Assembly (NCBI GenBank): GCA_002899765.1
Contig: PPDH01000028.1
Location: forward strand, 140,978-204,977
From: Sulfurimonas sp.
GTDB taxonomy: Bacteria; Campylobacterota; Campylobacteria; Campylobacterales; Sulfurimonadaceae
Length of the DNA: 64,000 nucleotides
Direction: 5' to 3'
In this document: in pieces, positions 31,729 through 42,577 of the stretch
How positions within the stretch are numbered: the stretch's first letter is position 1
How the letters are laid out: the number at the start of each line of letters is the position of its first letter
The notes under the pieces: generated by a model
Told to the model about the DNA's origin: nothing
The model's database searches: none
The model's input: the letters and a program-made list of their open reading frames with translations, nothing else
Made by a program: the position numbers and the translations under genes

Positions 31729-31950
31729 TTAACTATCTCCTCTTGATACTATTTTAGCATTGACTTCATTTGGAAGTTTTTTAATATTTGGTTCTATGTG
31801 CCATACATCACCGTTAGTCAAATTGATATCTCCTCCCCATTTTTCATCGCTTTCAAACTCCAGCGACTCAATTATCTCTTCCATATCTTTTTTAGCTACA
31901 TAAAATAGCACCTTGCCCTCATCATTTTCTCTCAACATAACTTTTGCCAT
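31729..31950 (-). CDS. nifT: NifT/FixU family protein
   Basis: KVMLRENDEGKVLFYVAKKDMEEIIESLEFESDEKWGGDINLTNGDVW. Confidence 0.85.
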   Translation of the reverse strand: MAKVMLRENDEGKVLFYVAKKDMEEIIESLEFESDEKWGGDINLTNGDVWHIEPNIKKLPNEVNAKIVSRGDS

Positions 31951-31975
31951 TATAGACTCCCTGTTTTGTATAATA

Positions 31976-32080
31976 GAATACTCTGATTAAACATAGATTG
32001 CTTCGTCGTAAACTCCTCGCAATGACAGTCATTGCGAGCTTCTTTAGAAGCGCGGCAATCTAAAAACTTAATTATTCAGA
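31976..32080. repeat. 105-bp palindromic repeat, copy 1 (inverted relative to 47080-47184)
   Basis: GAATACTCTGATTAAACATAGATTGCTTCG...CTCGCAATGACAGTCATTGCGAG...GGCAATCTAAAAACTTAATTATTCAGA. Confidence 0.9.
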
Positions 32081-33732
32081 AAATTCAATAATTTGCTTAA
32101 AAAGCGCCATAAACCCTCGCGGGTGTTATTTTTAAAACTAACTTTGAAATTAGTTTCATTTATCTGCTCGATATATGATTCACAATCAAAATGCTTATCA
32201 TCCTTTTGAGGATAATCGTCTCTGTAGTGAACACCTCTGCTCTCCTTTCTCTTTAATGCGCTAAGAACCATCGCCTCTGCAATTAAAAGCGCATTTTTAA
32301 ACTCTATAATCGAAGCCAGTTCTACATTGTCATGTAAATCTTTGTTTACACAGTGCAGTCCGTATTGATGCTGCATCAGATAGTGTACATACTCTAATGC
32401 CGACGATAACGAATCTTCACTTCTAAAGACTCCCGCATTTTTAAACAAAAATCCACCGAGATTTTTTCTTATGGCGTTAATGTTAAAAAGACTCTCTTCG
32501 CTTAGTATCAAATCTACTTTTCGCGACTCCTTTTCGACATACGAATAATCAATCGGCAAGAAGTCTCTTCTAAGTGCTACATGTGCTGCCTCTTTTCCTG
32601 CAAGTCTGCCAAAGTAAGCGCCCTCCAAAAGTGAATTTCCCCCTAGTCTGTTTGCGCCGTGAACACCTGTTACCGCGCACTCTCCGCATGCAAAAACATA
32701 AGGCATATCTGTAGAGGTATCGCCTCTTGTCCATATTCCGCCTATGCTGTAGTGTGCCGAAGGTGTAATAGCCAAAAGCTCTTTTGCAATATTTATACCC
32801 GCTCCGTTAAGTGCCGTTTTTTTAGCCGAGGGAAGTTTTTCATCTATGATTTCTTCGCCTAGATGACGCAAATCCAGATATACTTTATGACCTTTATTCA
32901 TGTGCTTAACAATATCGCGAGACAGTTTGTCGCGCGTTTGAAGCTCATTCGTAAAGCGGACACCCTCTTCATCAACAATATATCCGCCCTCTCCGCGTGC
33001 CGCTTCACTTATAAGTGAACCGCTGTTTGCCAGCGTTGTAGGATGAAACTGTACAAACTCCATGTTGCTGAGACGCATATTTGCGCGAAGTGCGGCGGCT
33101 ATAACATCGCCTGAACTCTCCTGAGAGTTTGTGGTATGAGAGCGAAAAATCCCTGCATAGCCTCCGCCTGCCAAGACTAACGATTTGCAGGCAAAGGCTA
33201 TAACTTGTGAGTTACGGCGGCGAAGAACCGTTATGCCCGACAGTTTGCCTTTATACTTTGTAATGTTTAAAAACTTATGGTTTGAAAGAATATCTACGCC
33301 CTAGTTTTTACATTTTACAAAGAGAGTTTGAACTATTGAAGCGCCTGTTCTGTCGGCAATATAACATGTACGATTGGCACTCGCTCCGCCAAAGGGACGC
33401 TGTTTAACATCTCCGTTGTCATCTGAGTCAAAACGGACACCCATCTCTTTTAATTCCCATATTATGTTTGGGGCTTCTGCGCACATGCTTTGTATGTTTG
33501 CCCTGTGAGAGAGTCCGTCCGAACCTGCAACCGTATCGTTTACATGTCTCTCTACAGAGTCGTAAGCCGACAAATCTATAACGGCGTTAATGCCTCCCGA
33601 TGCTACGGATGAGTTTGAGCGAAAAGGATTGCTTTTAGTAATTACCGCAACTTTTAAGCCGCTTTTTTTGGCGTATAACGCTGCATAAAGCCCCGAAATA
33701 CCGCTTCCTATAACTATAACATCATATAACAT
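32068..33732 (-). pseudogene. FAD-dependent oxidoreductase (FrdA/SdhA/L-aspartate oxidase family), interrupted by in-frame TAG at 33301-33303
   Basis: MLYDVIVIGSGISGLYAALYAKKSGLKVAVITKSNPFRSNSSVASGGINAV ... KCKN*GVDILSNHKF ... HGANRLGGNSLLEGAYFGRLAG. Confidence 0.85.
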
Positions 33733-34846
33733 TGTTAGCTCCGTATAATTTAGATATCGCCTCTTTGTCCGCATTTGGCAGATAAGCAAGCGTTAAATTA
33801 TCTTTGACATGTAGCGGATTAATCGCACCAAAAAGCGAACTGACAACACTACTGCTTCTTGCAAACTGCAAAGCGGTTATAACATCGTTAAAATCCTTCG
33901 TGCCAAGTGCTTTGCCTACATCTGCGTCAAACTTCCTTTGAAAAACATTTGCCTGAAGAAGCGAAGACGAGCCTATCATTTTCAAACCGTAACCGTAAAC
34001 TGCCTGCATAAGCGTATAGTATTTTCCATCCGGTCCTTTTTGATTTGAAAAACTATATGCCTGAGTTTTAGCTATATTGTAGGGAGCTTGAATATACTTA
34101 AAATGGTTGTTAGCACCTCCTACCTCTTGTGCAATCTCTACTAAATCTTTAAGCGATAGATACTCCGTATGTGTTTCATCATATAAAAAACCGTTCCAAG
34201 TTGCAACTCCATAATTTCTTATCTTTTTCTCTTTTACAAGTTTTTCAAAAAGTTCAAACGCTTTTTTGACTCTCTTTTTTAACTCTTTATAGTCAATATA
34301 TCCCAACTGCATTTCAGGATTGTGTAAAAACAGGATGTCTAAAGTTTTTAACACTAAGTTTTTTAAAGATTTCTCAACGCTCCATCTTAAATAATCAGGA
34401 GTCATACAGTGCTGATCTACAACAATCTCCTCTTTGGAGGCTAAATTTTTCTCAATCACATTCTCTTCAATCCATGTATAAGGGTTTATCGGGAAAGGAA
34501 AATCAAGCGGCAGAAACCCTACCTTTGAGGTGATAACCAACTGCTCTCTGGTAGCTTTTTGCTCATCAAAAAGCTCTCTCAAAGCTTCTGCTATCTCTCT
34601 TTCGCTAATCTGATAACGGTAGTTTATTGCGGTATCTATAAGATTGATTCCGTTTAATACCGCAAGCTTTACCGACTCTTTATAGTTGATGACATAGTTC
34701 TCTTCTCTGTAGGGCTCTTTGCGAAAAGTACCCAGACCCAGCGAAGATACAAAGACATCTCCGTCAAAGCGGTAAAAATCTTTACTATATTTGGGGAACT
34801 GTTTTAGATAAGCAAAAGTAGCCTCTTTTGTTGCGTAAGCACTCAT
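33722..34846 (-). CDS. Aldo/keto reductase family protein
   Basis: SSLGLGTFRKEPY...GINLIDTAINYRYQISEREIAEALREL...LDILFLHNPE. Confidence 0.9.
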   Translation of the reverse strand: MSAYATKEATFAYLKQFPKYSKDFYRFDGDVFVSSLGLGTFRKEPYREENYVINYKESVKLAVLNGINLIDTAINYRYQISEREIAEALRELFDEQKATREQLVITSKVGFLPLDFPFPINPYTWIEENVIEKNLASKEEIVVDQHCMTPDYLRWSVEKSLKNLVLKTLDILFLHNPEMQLGYIDYKELKKRVKKAFELFEKLVKEKKIRNYGVATWNGFLYDETHTEYLSLKDLVEIAQEVGGANNHFKYIQAPYNIAKTQAYSFSNQKGPDGKYYTLMQAVYGYGLKMIGSSSLLQANVFQRKFDADVGKALGTKDFNDVITALQFARSSSVVSSLFGAINPLHVKDNLTLAYLPNADKEAISKLYGANNVI

Positions 34847-34847
34847 C

Positions 34848-35819
34848 TTATGTCACTACCACTTTTATGGGAGCTTTTAACTTAAAGCTTAACATGTCTT
34901 CTATGCCTGCCAAAGTAGTAGTCGTATTCATAGAACAGCTCATACATTCGCCCTGATATTTGATGAGAACATTAAAAACGGAATTCCCGTCATTTATGTC
35001 TATTAACTCAACATTGCCGCCGTCAGCCTTTAGCGTCGGTCGGATATACTCTTCCAAAATGGACTCTACGCTTTTGATTTTTTGAACAAGGCTCATGGCT
35101 TCAAATTTTCCCTCGCCTTTTGCTTCGATAATTTTGCGCGCATTCTCTTCTGCGGTACGCTCTTGTAAAAGCTCTGCCAATAAATCAACCAGATATATAT
35201 CTTTTTTTTCATGTCCGCCCGGCTTGATACAGGATTTACAAAATCCGCCTGCCTTTGTAAAATCGATAATCTCCTCAATGGAAGATAGTTTGTTCAGTTT
35301 TATAACCTCTTGCAGGGTATCTTGCGATACACGGGCGCACTCGCATACGATAAACTCGCTCTCAAGCGTATCCATATCCACGCCCTTATAGATTGATGCG
35401 GCTTTTTTGATAACATCGTACGCCATAACGGAACAGTGCATTTTTTGTCCGGGTACGGCAGGAATATCGGGATTGTCTCGAAGCGCTTTTTCAACATCGA
35501 TATTTGTTATTTTTAAAGCATCGTCAACTGTTTTGTTCATACACAACTCCGCCATCATGTCAGATGAAGCTATCGCCGTGCCGCAGCCGAAACTCTTGAA
35601 CTTGCTTTTTTTAATTTGGTCTGTTTTTGGGTCTATTAACCAATACAGTCTTACGGCATCGCCGCAGCTCTCTGCTCCAAAATCTGCGATTATAAGTCTG
35701 TTCTTGCCTGCTTCAGACTCGGTTATCTCTCCCATATTTGAGGGTTGATTCATTCTTTTTTGTACTTCTTGCGAGTACTCTTCCCAGAGTGCGCCGCCTA
35801 TTAAATCATCTCTTGCCAT
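34848..35819 (-). CDS. nifU: Fe-S scaffold protein NifU (three-domain)
   Basis: SFGCGTAIASSDMMAELC, VCECARVS...GGFCKSC, C-terminal GECMSCSMNTTTTLAGIE. Confidence 0.96.
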   Translation of the reverse strand: MARDDLIGGALWEEYSQEVQKRMNQPSNMGEITESEAGKNRLIIADFGAESCGDAVRLYWLIDPKTDQIKKSKFKSFGCGTAIASSDMMAELCMNKTVDDALKITNIDVEKALRDNPDIPAVPGQKMHCSVMAYDVIKKAASIYKGVDMDTLESEFIVCECARVSQDTLQEVIKLNKLSSIEEIIDFTKAGGFCKSCIKPGGHEKKDIYLVDLLAELLQERTAEENARKIIEAKGEGKFEAMSLVQKIKSVESILEEYIRPTLKADGGNVELIDINDGNSVFNVLIKYQGECMSCSMNTTTTLAGIEDMLSFKLKAPIKVVVT

Positions 35820-35852
35820 AGAATCCTCTTTATAAATAGTTTAAATCAGACA

Positions 35853-35870
35853 ATGCAATTCCTATTCTTG
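35853..35870 (-). promoter_or_regulatory. Variant sigma54-like promoter upstream of nifU
   Basis: Minus strand CAAGAATAGGAATTGCATTG: AG-N10-GC. Confidence 0.55.
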
Positions 35871-35886
35871 ACATAAGAATTTTCAC

Positions 35887-35903
35887 TAGAACAAAATATG
35901 CAT
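35887..35903 (+). promoter_or_regulatory. Variant sigma54-like promoter upstream of PII-like gene
   Basis: TAGAACAAAATATGCAT: AG-N10-GC. Confidence 0.55.
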
Positions 35904-35939
35904 ATCTGTTTATGAAAATAAAAAAACAAAAGGATTAAC

Positions 35940-36338
35940 ATGTATCAACTTACTGCGATATTTAACAAAATCTGCCTAAACGATGTATTAGAAGACCTTT
36001 ATGAGAAAAAAATAGAGGGTATAACTGTTATAGATGTTATAGGCAAAGGCGGAATAGGAATCATAGAAGAGGGCGGAACTCCCGATTTGGATCCTAAAGT
36101 AAAAATCGAAATAATTCTTTCATCTGATAGCTTTAAAGAGCTGGCAAAAGAGGCTATAAGAGCAAACACTCAAGATTTAGGTCACGGAGCGGGTAAAATG
36201 TGGGTAATTCCGGTGCTTGAAGTTGAACGCATCCGTACAGGCGAAAAAAATGAAGCGGCTCTCACTCAATCATATATAAGCAGAACAAAAAGCAGCCCAA
36301 GCATCTACTTTACAAATACTGACACTCCGGCTAGTTAG
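35940..36338 (+). CDS. P-II family nitrogen regulator-like protein
   Basis: TVIDVIGKGGIGIIEEGGTPDLDPKVKIEIIL...GHGAGKMWVIPVLEVERIRTGE. Confidence 0.85.
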   Translation: MYQLTAIFNKICLNDVLEDLYEKKIEGITVIDVIGKGGIGIIEEGGTPDLDPKVKIEIILSSDSFKELAKEAIRANTQDLGHGAGKMWVIPVLEVERIRTGEKNEAALTQSYISRTKSSPSIYFTNTDTPAS

Positions 36339-36397
36339 TAAAAAACCAAAACAAGATTGACATGTGGAAGATTCCACATGTTGAGATTTATGCTTTG

Positions 36398-36733
36398 TTA
36401 GTATTTAGCCTTTATTAGTTTTTGTAGTAAAAGCTCTTCAACATTTTGTCTCGAATCTAAAATTGCCATTATGTATACAGTGTCATTACCAACTTTATAT
36501 ATAATTCTCCATGATGATGTAATAATCTCTCTATAAAAAGTTATGCCTTCTTTTTGTAGTTCAGGAACAACTCGACCCTTTAAAGGAAAAAAATTGCTTG
36601 AATTAGCTTTTTCTTTTATTTTTTGATATATATCATTTGCAATGCTAGGACTATCTATTTTAATATAAGCGACAATACTTAATAGGTCATTTTTTGCATT
36701 TGTAGTCCATTTTAGATTATAAGTTTTACTCAT
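36398..36733 (-). CDS. ParE/RelE-type toxin
   Basis: YNLKWTTNAKNDLLSIVAYI...GRVVPELQKEGITFYREIITSSWRIIYKV. Confidence 0.9.
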   Translation of the reverse strand: MSKTYNLKWTTNAKNDLLSIVAYIKIDSPSIANDIYQKIKEKANSSNFFPLKGRVVPELQKEGITFYREIITSSWRIIYKVGNDTVYIMAILDSRQNVEELLLQKLIKAKY

Positions 36734-37002
36734 TTTTTTAGCAATTCTTCTACTGAACTAAACACATCTTCTTCGCTATGTATATTTCCATTTTTAATAT
36801 CTTCTTCAGCAAAAGATAAAAGTTTTAAAAGAGAAATAGCGTTTTTCATATCATCATAACTTTTTGGATCTTGAATAACAGCCTTTGCCTCACCATTTTG
36901 TGTGATTATCATAGGTCTATGTGTCTCATTTATTTGTTTTAGCACATCTGCTGCTCGACTTTTTAAATAAGTAACGGGTTTTATATCATTTATAATTTGC
37001 AT
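36730..37002 (-). CDS. Phd/YefM-type antitoxin
   Basis: VTYLKSRAADVLKQINETHRPMIITQNGEAKAVIQDPKSYD; overlaps the toxin start. Confidence 0.9.
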   Translation of the reverse strand: MQIINDIKPVTYLKSRAADVLKQINETHRPMIITQNGEAKAVIQDPKSYDDMKNAISLLKLLSFAEEDIKNGNIHSEEDVFSSVEELLKK

Positions 37003-37328
37003 AATAATCTCCTTCAGTCCTTAAATAGTACCATATTAAGACTGAAAATACAAATGTGATACCAACCGTTTGAGTCTAGTCAATACATGACCATTAAGGC
37101 ATTTATTTGCTAGATGTTTTTTTCTGTGTTTCTTTTTCAACACCCCAATAAGTGACATGATCAGGGGTTAACTCATCATCTAATTAAACAAACACGAAAA
37201 ATGTTTATTTAAATGATAAAAACATGACAATTAGATAAAACACTATATTTTTTTCATCAGAAACGCCATCTCATGATATTTATGTAAAAATTGACACTTG
37301 ATAACTTTGTACATGTATTACGCTTTTA

Positions 37329-38597
37329 CTACACGATTGAGAGCTTATAAAGAAACGCTCTCTCTTTAAAAGATGGGATATCAAGCTCTTGGCGGTACTT
37401 TGCTATCGAGCGGCGAACCATTTTTACACCGAACCTCTCTTCGACTTTTTCATGCAGATATTTATCGCTAAAGGGATTGTTTTTATCTTCGGAGTTTACC
37501 AGCCTCTGAATAAAATTTTTAATCTCCGATGTTGAGACGTTGTTAATCGCATTTGAGAAAAAGTCTTTAAATGCAAACACGCCGTGTTCACACTCAAGAT
37601 ATTTATCGCTTATGGCACGTGATATCGTCGATTCATTAAAACCCAGTTCGTCTGCAACATCTTGAAGTCTAAGGGGTTTGAGTTCTCCTCCCATAAAAAA
37701 CGTATATTGTTTTTCAATAAGCACAAGTCCTACATTATAAAGCGTTGCTTTTCGCAGCTCTAGCAACTTTACAAGTTCACGAGCCTCTTTAAATTTCTGT
37801 TTTGCGAAGTTGTCATATTTGTCAATTTGATTGACTACGAGATCGGGATAAAAATCATGATTGATTCTTATTGTAAAATCATTGTCTTTATATTCAATAA
37901 ACATATCCGGCAGTATCTGCTGCTCCTCTTCCATGTAAGCCAAAGCAGGAGGATTTTTAAGATGTTTTAAAATATCTTTTGCATCATGAAGCCGCGGATG
38001 GTTTAAAAACTTTTCAATCTTTTCAAAATTGATAATAAGTGCGCTCATCAAAATACTAAGCTCATCATCGAGAGTGTAGTCGTTTAGTTGAAATAAAAAA
38101 GACTCTTTATAATCAACCGCTCCCACGCCCGAAGGCTCTAAGTAGGCAAAACGCTGACGAATCTGTTCTACTTTATAAACATCGGTATCTGTCTGTTTTG
38201 CAATCTCTGCAACATCGCCTTCAAAATAGCCCTCATCATTAATGTAAAGTATTATCTGACGCGCAATTTTTTGTGAAATAGGTGTCGGAAAAAGCGGTGC
38301 AGCTATCTGAAAATCAAGTTTTTCATAGAGTGACTCGTTTGATACGCTCATCCATTCAATCTCATCGCTTGAAGCATTAGAGACCCGATTTTGCGACTCC
38401 AAATATGCAAAGTGACTTCTCTGAGACGAACTCTCGGAAACCTCGAAACCTGACTGAACCTCAAGACATGGATTTTCGTTTGTTATAACTTGAATATGCT
38501 TTTCCAAATCACTTAATGAACACTGTAATAAAGGTAGCCAAGTCTGCATGGAAAGTCTGGGTAACTGTTTTTGTTTAAAGCTGTAATTTTGTTTCAC
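37329..38597 (-). CDS. rpoN: RNA polymerase sigma-54 factor
   Basis: N-terminal Gln-rich activator-binding region; LQDVADELGFNESTISRAISDKYLECEHGVFAFKDFFS; degenerate C-terminal RpoN box. Confidence 0.93.
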   Translation of the reverse strand: MKQNYSFKQKQLPRLSMQTWLPLLQCSLSDLEKHIQVITNENPCLEVQSGFEVSESSSQRSHFAYLESQNRVSNASSDEIEWMSVSNESLYEKLDFQIAAPLFPTPISQKIARQIILYINDEGYFEGDVAEIAKQTDTDVYKVEQIRQRFAYLEPSGVGAVDYKESFLFQLNDYTLDDELSILMSALIINFEKIEKFLNHPRLHDAKDILKHLKNPPALAYMEEEQQILPDMFIEYKDNDFTIRINHDFYPDLVVNQIDKYDNFAKQKFKEARELVKLLELRKATLYNVGLVLIEKQYTFFMGGELKPLRLQDVADELGFNESTISRAISDKYLECEHGVFAFKDFFSNAINNVSTSEIKNFIQRLVNSEDKNNPFSDKYLHEKVEERFGVKMVRRSIAKYRQELDIPSFKERAFLYKLSIV

Positions 38598-38733
38598 TGT
38601 TTTATCTTCTTTATAACTTATAACATATATAAATTATATTTTTTTTTGTAATATAAACAATCATATAATTTTTTATTTTATATACAAATTCATATATTAT
38701 TCTAAAATATTACAAGTTATAAATCTTAATTTT

Positions 38734-39849
38734 TTACAATGAAGTTGACAAGCTTTTTCTAAATAATAATAAAGCCAATGTAAAAAATACCAATCCTATT
38801 GCAAAGATAGCAACTAAATTTAACCATACAACATCAAGTTCAGCACCCCTGTAAAGTACCGCCTGTGCCATGCTTACAAAGTGACTTGTTGGAGTGAAGT
38901 ACATAATTTTTTGTAAAACTATCGGCATACTTTCATACGGGGTAATTCCACCTGATAAAATTTGTAACGGAAGGATGGTCAAAATAAATATCAAACCAAG
39001 CTGCGGCATCGTGCGTGCGATAGTTCCCATAAAAATTCCCATAGAAGTGGTGGCAAACAGAACTAAAAAAGTCCCAAATAAGAAGAGAAATTTAGAGCCT
39101 GTAATAGGAACCTGCAAAAACCCTTCTACAACAAATATTAAAGATAACGCTGTGGCTACCAATACAACCAAACCCATAGACCATACCTTTGCTAACATAA
39201 TTTCTATCGCATTTAAAGGCATAACCATTAGATGTTCTAATGTTCCATGTTCCCTCTCCCGTATAAGGGCAGCTCCTGTCAGGATAATAGATAATAAAGA
39301 AATCATACTGATAATCTCCATAACTCCGCCAAACCAACTGCTTGTAAGATTCGGATTATATTTCATTCTCGTAACTATTCCTACGGGGAGGATATTGCTT
39401 ACTTTTAAAAAACTCATAATTTCAGCATTTATAATATTTTGGATATATCCGGCACCGATACCTGCCTGAGTCATGCGGGTAGCATCTATGCTAACCTGAA
39501 TTATAGGTCGTTTACCGGAGATAATCTCTTTTTCAAAATCTACGGGAATTGTAACTACAAAAGTATACAAACCTGCATCTAATCCAATATCACCTTGTTG
39601 GGATGAGATAAGTTCCGGAGAGTTAAAGCGCGGTGGATAAAAGTCATTGATAATGCGACTCGAAAGAGTTGAGTGGTCTTCATCAACAAAAGCAATCGGT
39701 GCATTATGTAATTAAGTAGATGTGGCTGTAGCCCCAATATAAATTGCAAATGAAAACGAATATATAATCAACACTACCATCACTTTATCATGCCATAGAC
39801 TACGAAGTTCTTTTATGCCAAGACGATAGATATTATATAAATATTTCAT
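38734..39849 (-). pseudogene. ABC-2 type permease (YhhJ/YhiI-like), interrupted by in-frame TAA at 39712-39714
   Basis: Single frame MKYLYNIYRLGIKELRSLWHDKVMVVLIIYSFSFAIYIGATATST*LHNAPIAFVDEDHSTLSSRII...; REREHGTLEHLMVMPL. Confidence 0.85.
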
Positions 39850-42575
39850 CAATTTTCCTGTTTTTTTAACAATAACATACTTAGGATTGTAATTACAATA
39901 GCAGCTGCACCTAAAGCTAAGAAATCTCTATATAAATCACTAAACTCCAAAGCTTTGTTAAAAATCCCTCGACTGATATTGATAAAATATGTCGCTGGAA
40001 AAATTGTTCCAATCCATGCACCAACACCTTCGAGGGAAGAGACTGGGTCTTTTATGCCTGAAAAATTTACGGTAGGTAAAAGTGTCAAAATAGCAGTACC
40101 AGCAAGAGCTGCAATCTGTGTCTTAGTAAACGATGACATCATAAATCCCATTCCTGTCGTGATGGTTACATAAATCAAAGCCGCTAAAGTAAGTGTAAAT
40201 ATACTTCCTTTTATAGGTACACTAAATACAACAACTGCAAGTGCAATAAGTATCAAAAAGCCAATCATACTGATAACTACATATGGCAGTTGTTTGCCTA
40301 TTAAAAATTCCAATCTGCTAACAGGAGTAGCATAGAAATTAATAATAGATCCAAGCTCTTTTTCACGAACCACACTCAAAGCCATTAAAATAGATGGAAT
40401 AAACATTAAAAGCAATGGTACAACGGCAGGAACAATAGCATAGATACTTTTAAAATCCTGATTATATCGATAACGCATATCAATATTTGTCGCAGAAAGA
40501 GAAGGTGTATACCCCAGTGTTTGCCGTGCAAGTTGTTGCAGATAATCATAGTGTATTCCCTGCATGTAGCCACGTATAGTTTCTGCGCGTAATGGCATCG
40601 CTCCGTCAACCCACACAGCTATTTCAGTATAACGTCCACGCTTTAGATCTTTACCAAATCCTGGAGGGATTACAACCGCAACCGACAGCTCGCCACTTTT
40701 CATCCTTAAATCAAGTTCATCAAATGAGTGCAGACTTGGTTGCTCTAAAAAATAGCGCGAACCTGCGATATTTTGAATATAGTTTCGGCTCTGAGGCGTG
40801 TTGTCCTGGTCAAGAACTCCAAAGCGTAAATCTTCAACATCCATAGTTAGACCAAAACCAAGAATTAACATCAATATGCCTGTACCAAGTAAGGCAAAAA
40901 CGAGTCTTACCGGATCCCGCATAAGCTCAAGCGATTCTCGATAAGCATACCCAAGCAGACGCAATGAACTAAAAAAACGATTTCCTTTAGAATGTATATA
41001 CTGAGATAGTTCAAGCTCTGCTTTTGGTTCTTTTATATCATCTTTGTACTCAGCCTCTTCAAGAAAATCAATAAAAGCTTCCTCTAATGTACTTTTTTTA
41101 CGTAAAGCGATGAGAGCTTTAGGTGTGTCACTTGCCAATACTTTTCCCTGATGCATCAAAGAAATTCTGTCACATCTCTCACCTTCATTCATGAAGTGAG
41201 TCGATACAAAAATTGTTACCCCGTCATTTCTGGAAAGGTCTATTAAAAATTCCCAAAAGCTATCTCTGGAGATAGGGTCAACTACAGATGTCGGTTCATC
41301 CAAAATCAGCATCTCAGGCTTATGCACAACAGCTACAGCCAAAGAAAGTCTCTGTCGAATTCCTAAAGGAAGAGAATCCGGATTTATGTTTTGATAAGGT
41401 TTCAATCGAAAACGAGTTAACATCTCTTCTACGCGTTCCTCTATTTTATAACTGGGTATATGGAAAAGTTGAGCGTGTAACAGCATATTTTGATATACGG
41501 TCAGTTCGGAGTAGAGAGAAAATGCCTGTGTCATATAGCCGACACGATTACGAGTAAGTACATCATTAGCTTTTGATGGTTCCCCAAAAAGCCATGCTGC
41601 CCCATCTGTAGGTGACAGCAAACCTGTGAGCATTTTCATAGTAGTTGTTTTTCCGCAGCCGTTAGAACCTAAAAATCCAAAAATTTCTCCACGCCCTATA
41701 GTAAAACTGACATGATCTACAGCCGTGAAATTTCCAAATTTCATGGTTAAATCTTCGGCTACAATTGCTGATTTTTCAGAATCGGCATCAATAACTCTCG
41801 GTGGAATAATAAGTGTCTTATGAGCACTTCTTTTTGCTTCTGGTAAGAGTTGTATGAAAGCCGCATCTAGATTTGTAGAACCGGTCTTGTCTAATAGTTC
41901 TTTTGGCGTACCTTCGGCAAGCACTTTCCCATCATCCATGGCAATAAGCCAATCAAATCTTTCAGCTTCTTCCATGTATGCTGTTGCCACTATGACACTC
42001 ATACCTTCTCTTCGTTCGCGAATACGGTCTATTAACTCCCAGAATTGCCTTCTGGATAAAGGGTCTACACCAGTTGTAGGCTCATCAAGAATAAGCAAAT
42101 CCGGATCATGGATGAGAGCACAGCATAGTCCAAGTTTTTGTTTCATACCGCCGGAGAGCTGAGCGGCAGGACGATCTTTAAACTGTGATAAGCCGGTACT
42201 ATCAAGGAGTTCTTCTATTCGCGATTTACGTTATTCTTTTCCTTGTCCAAATAAGCGCCCGAAAAAATCTATATTTTCAAAAACTGACAAAGACATGTAG
42301 AGGTTTTTTCCAAGTCCTTGAGGCATATAGGCGATACGCGGACAAACAGCTTCCCGGTATCGCTTGCTCTTCATATCCCCTTCAAAAACATCTACCGTAC
42401 CTTCTTGAATTGCACGGACACCAGATATGATAGCCAATAAACTCGATTTCCCGACACCGTCTGGACCGATAAATCCGACCATACAACCAGATGGAATTTC
42501 AATACTGACATTATCTACGGCAATATTTTCTCTGTAGTGGTGAGAAACACTTACTAACCTGGCTATTGTATTCAT
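39849..42575 (-). pseudogene. RbbA-like ABC transporter (two ATPase domains plus permease), interrupted by in-frame TAA at 42231-42233
   Basis: [11 protein letters not shown]...[70 protein letters not shown]; second [11 protein letters not shown]. Confidence 0.88.
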
Positions 42576-42577
42576 AG

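Noticed and set aside
36398-37002. Phd/ParE-type pair as a novel system
   Set aside because: Looks like an ordinary type II toxin-antitoxin module
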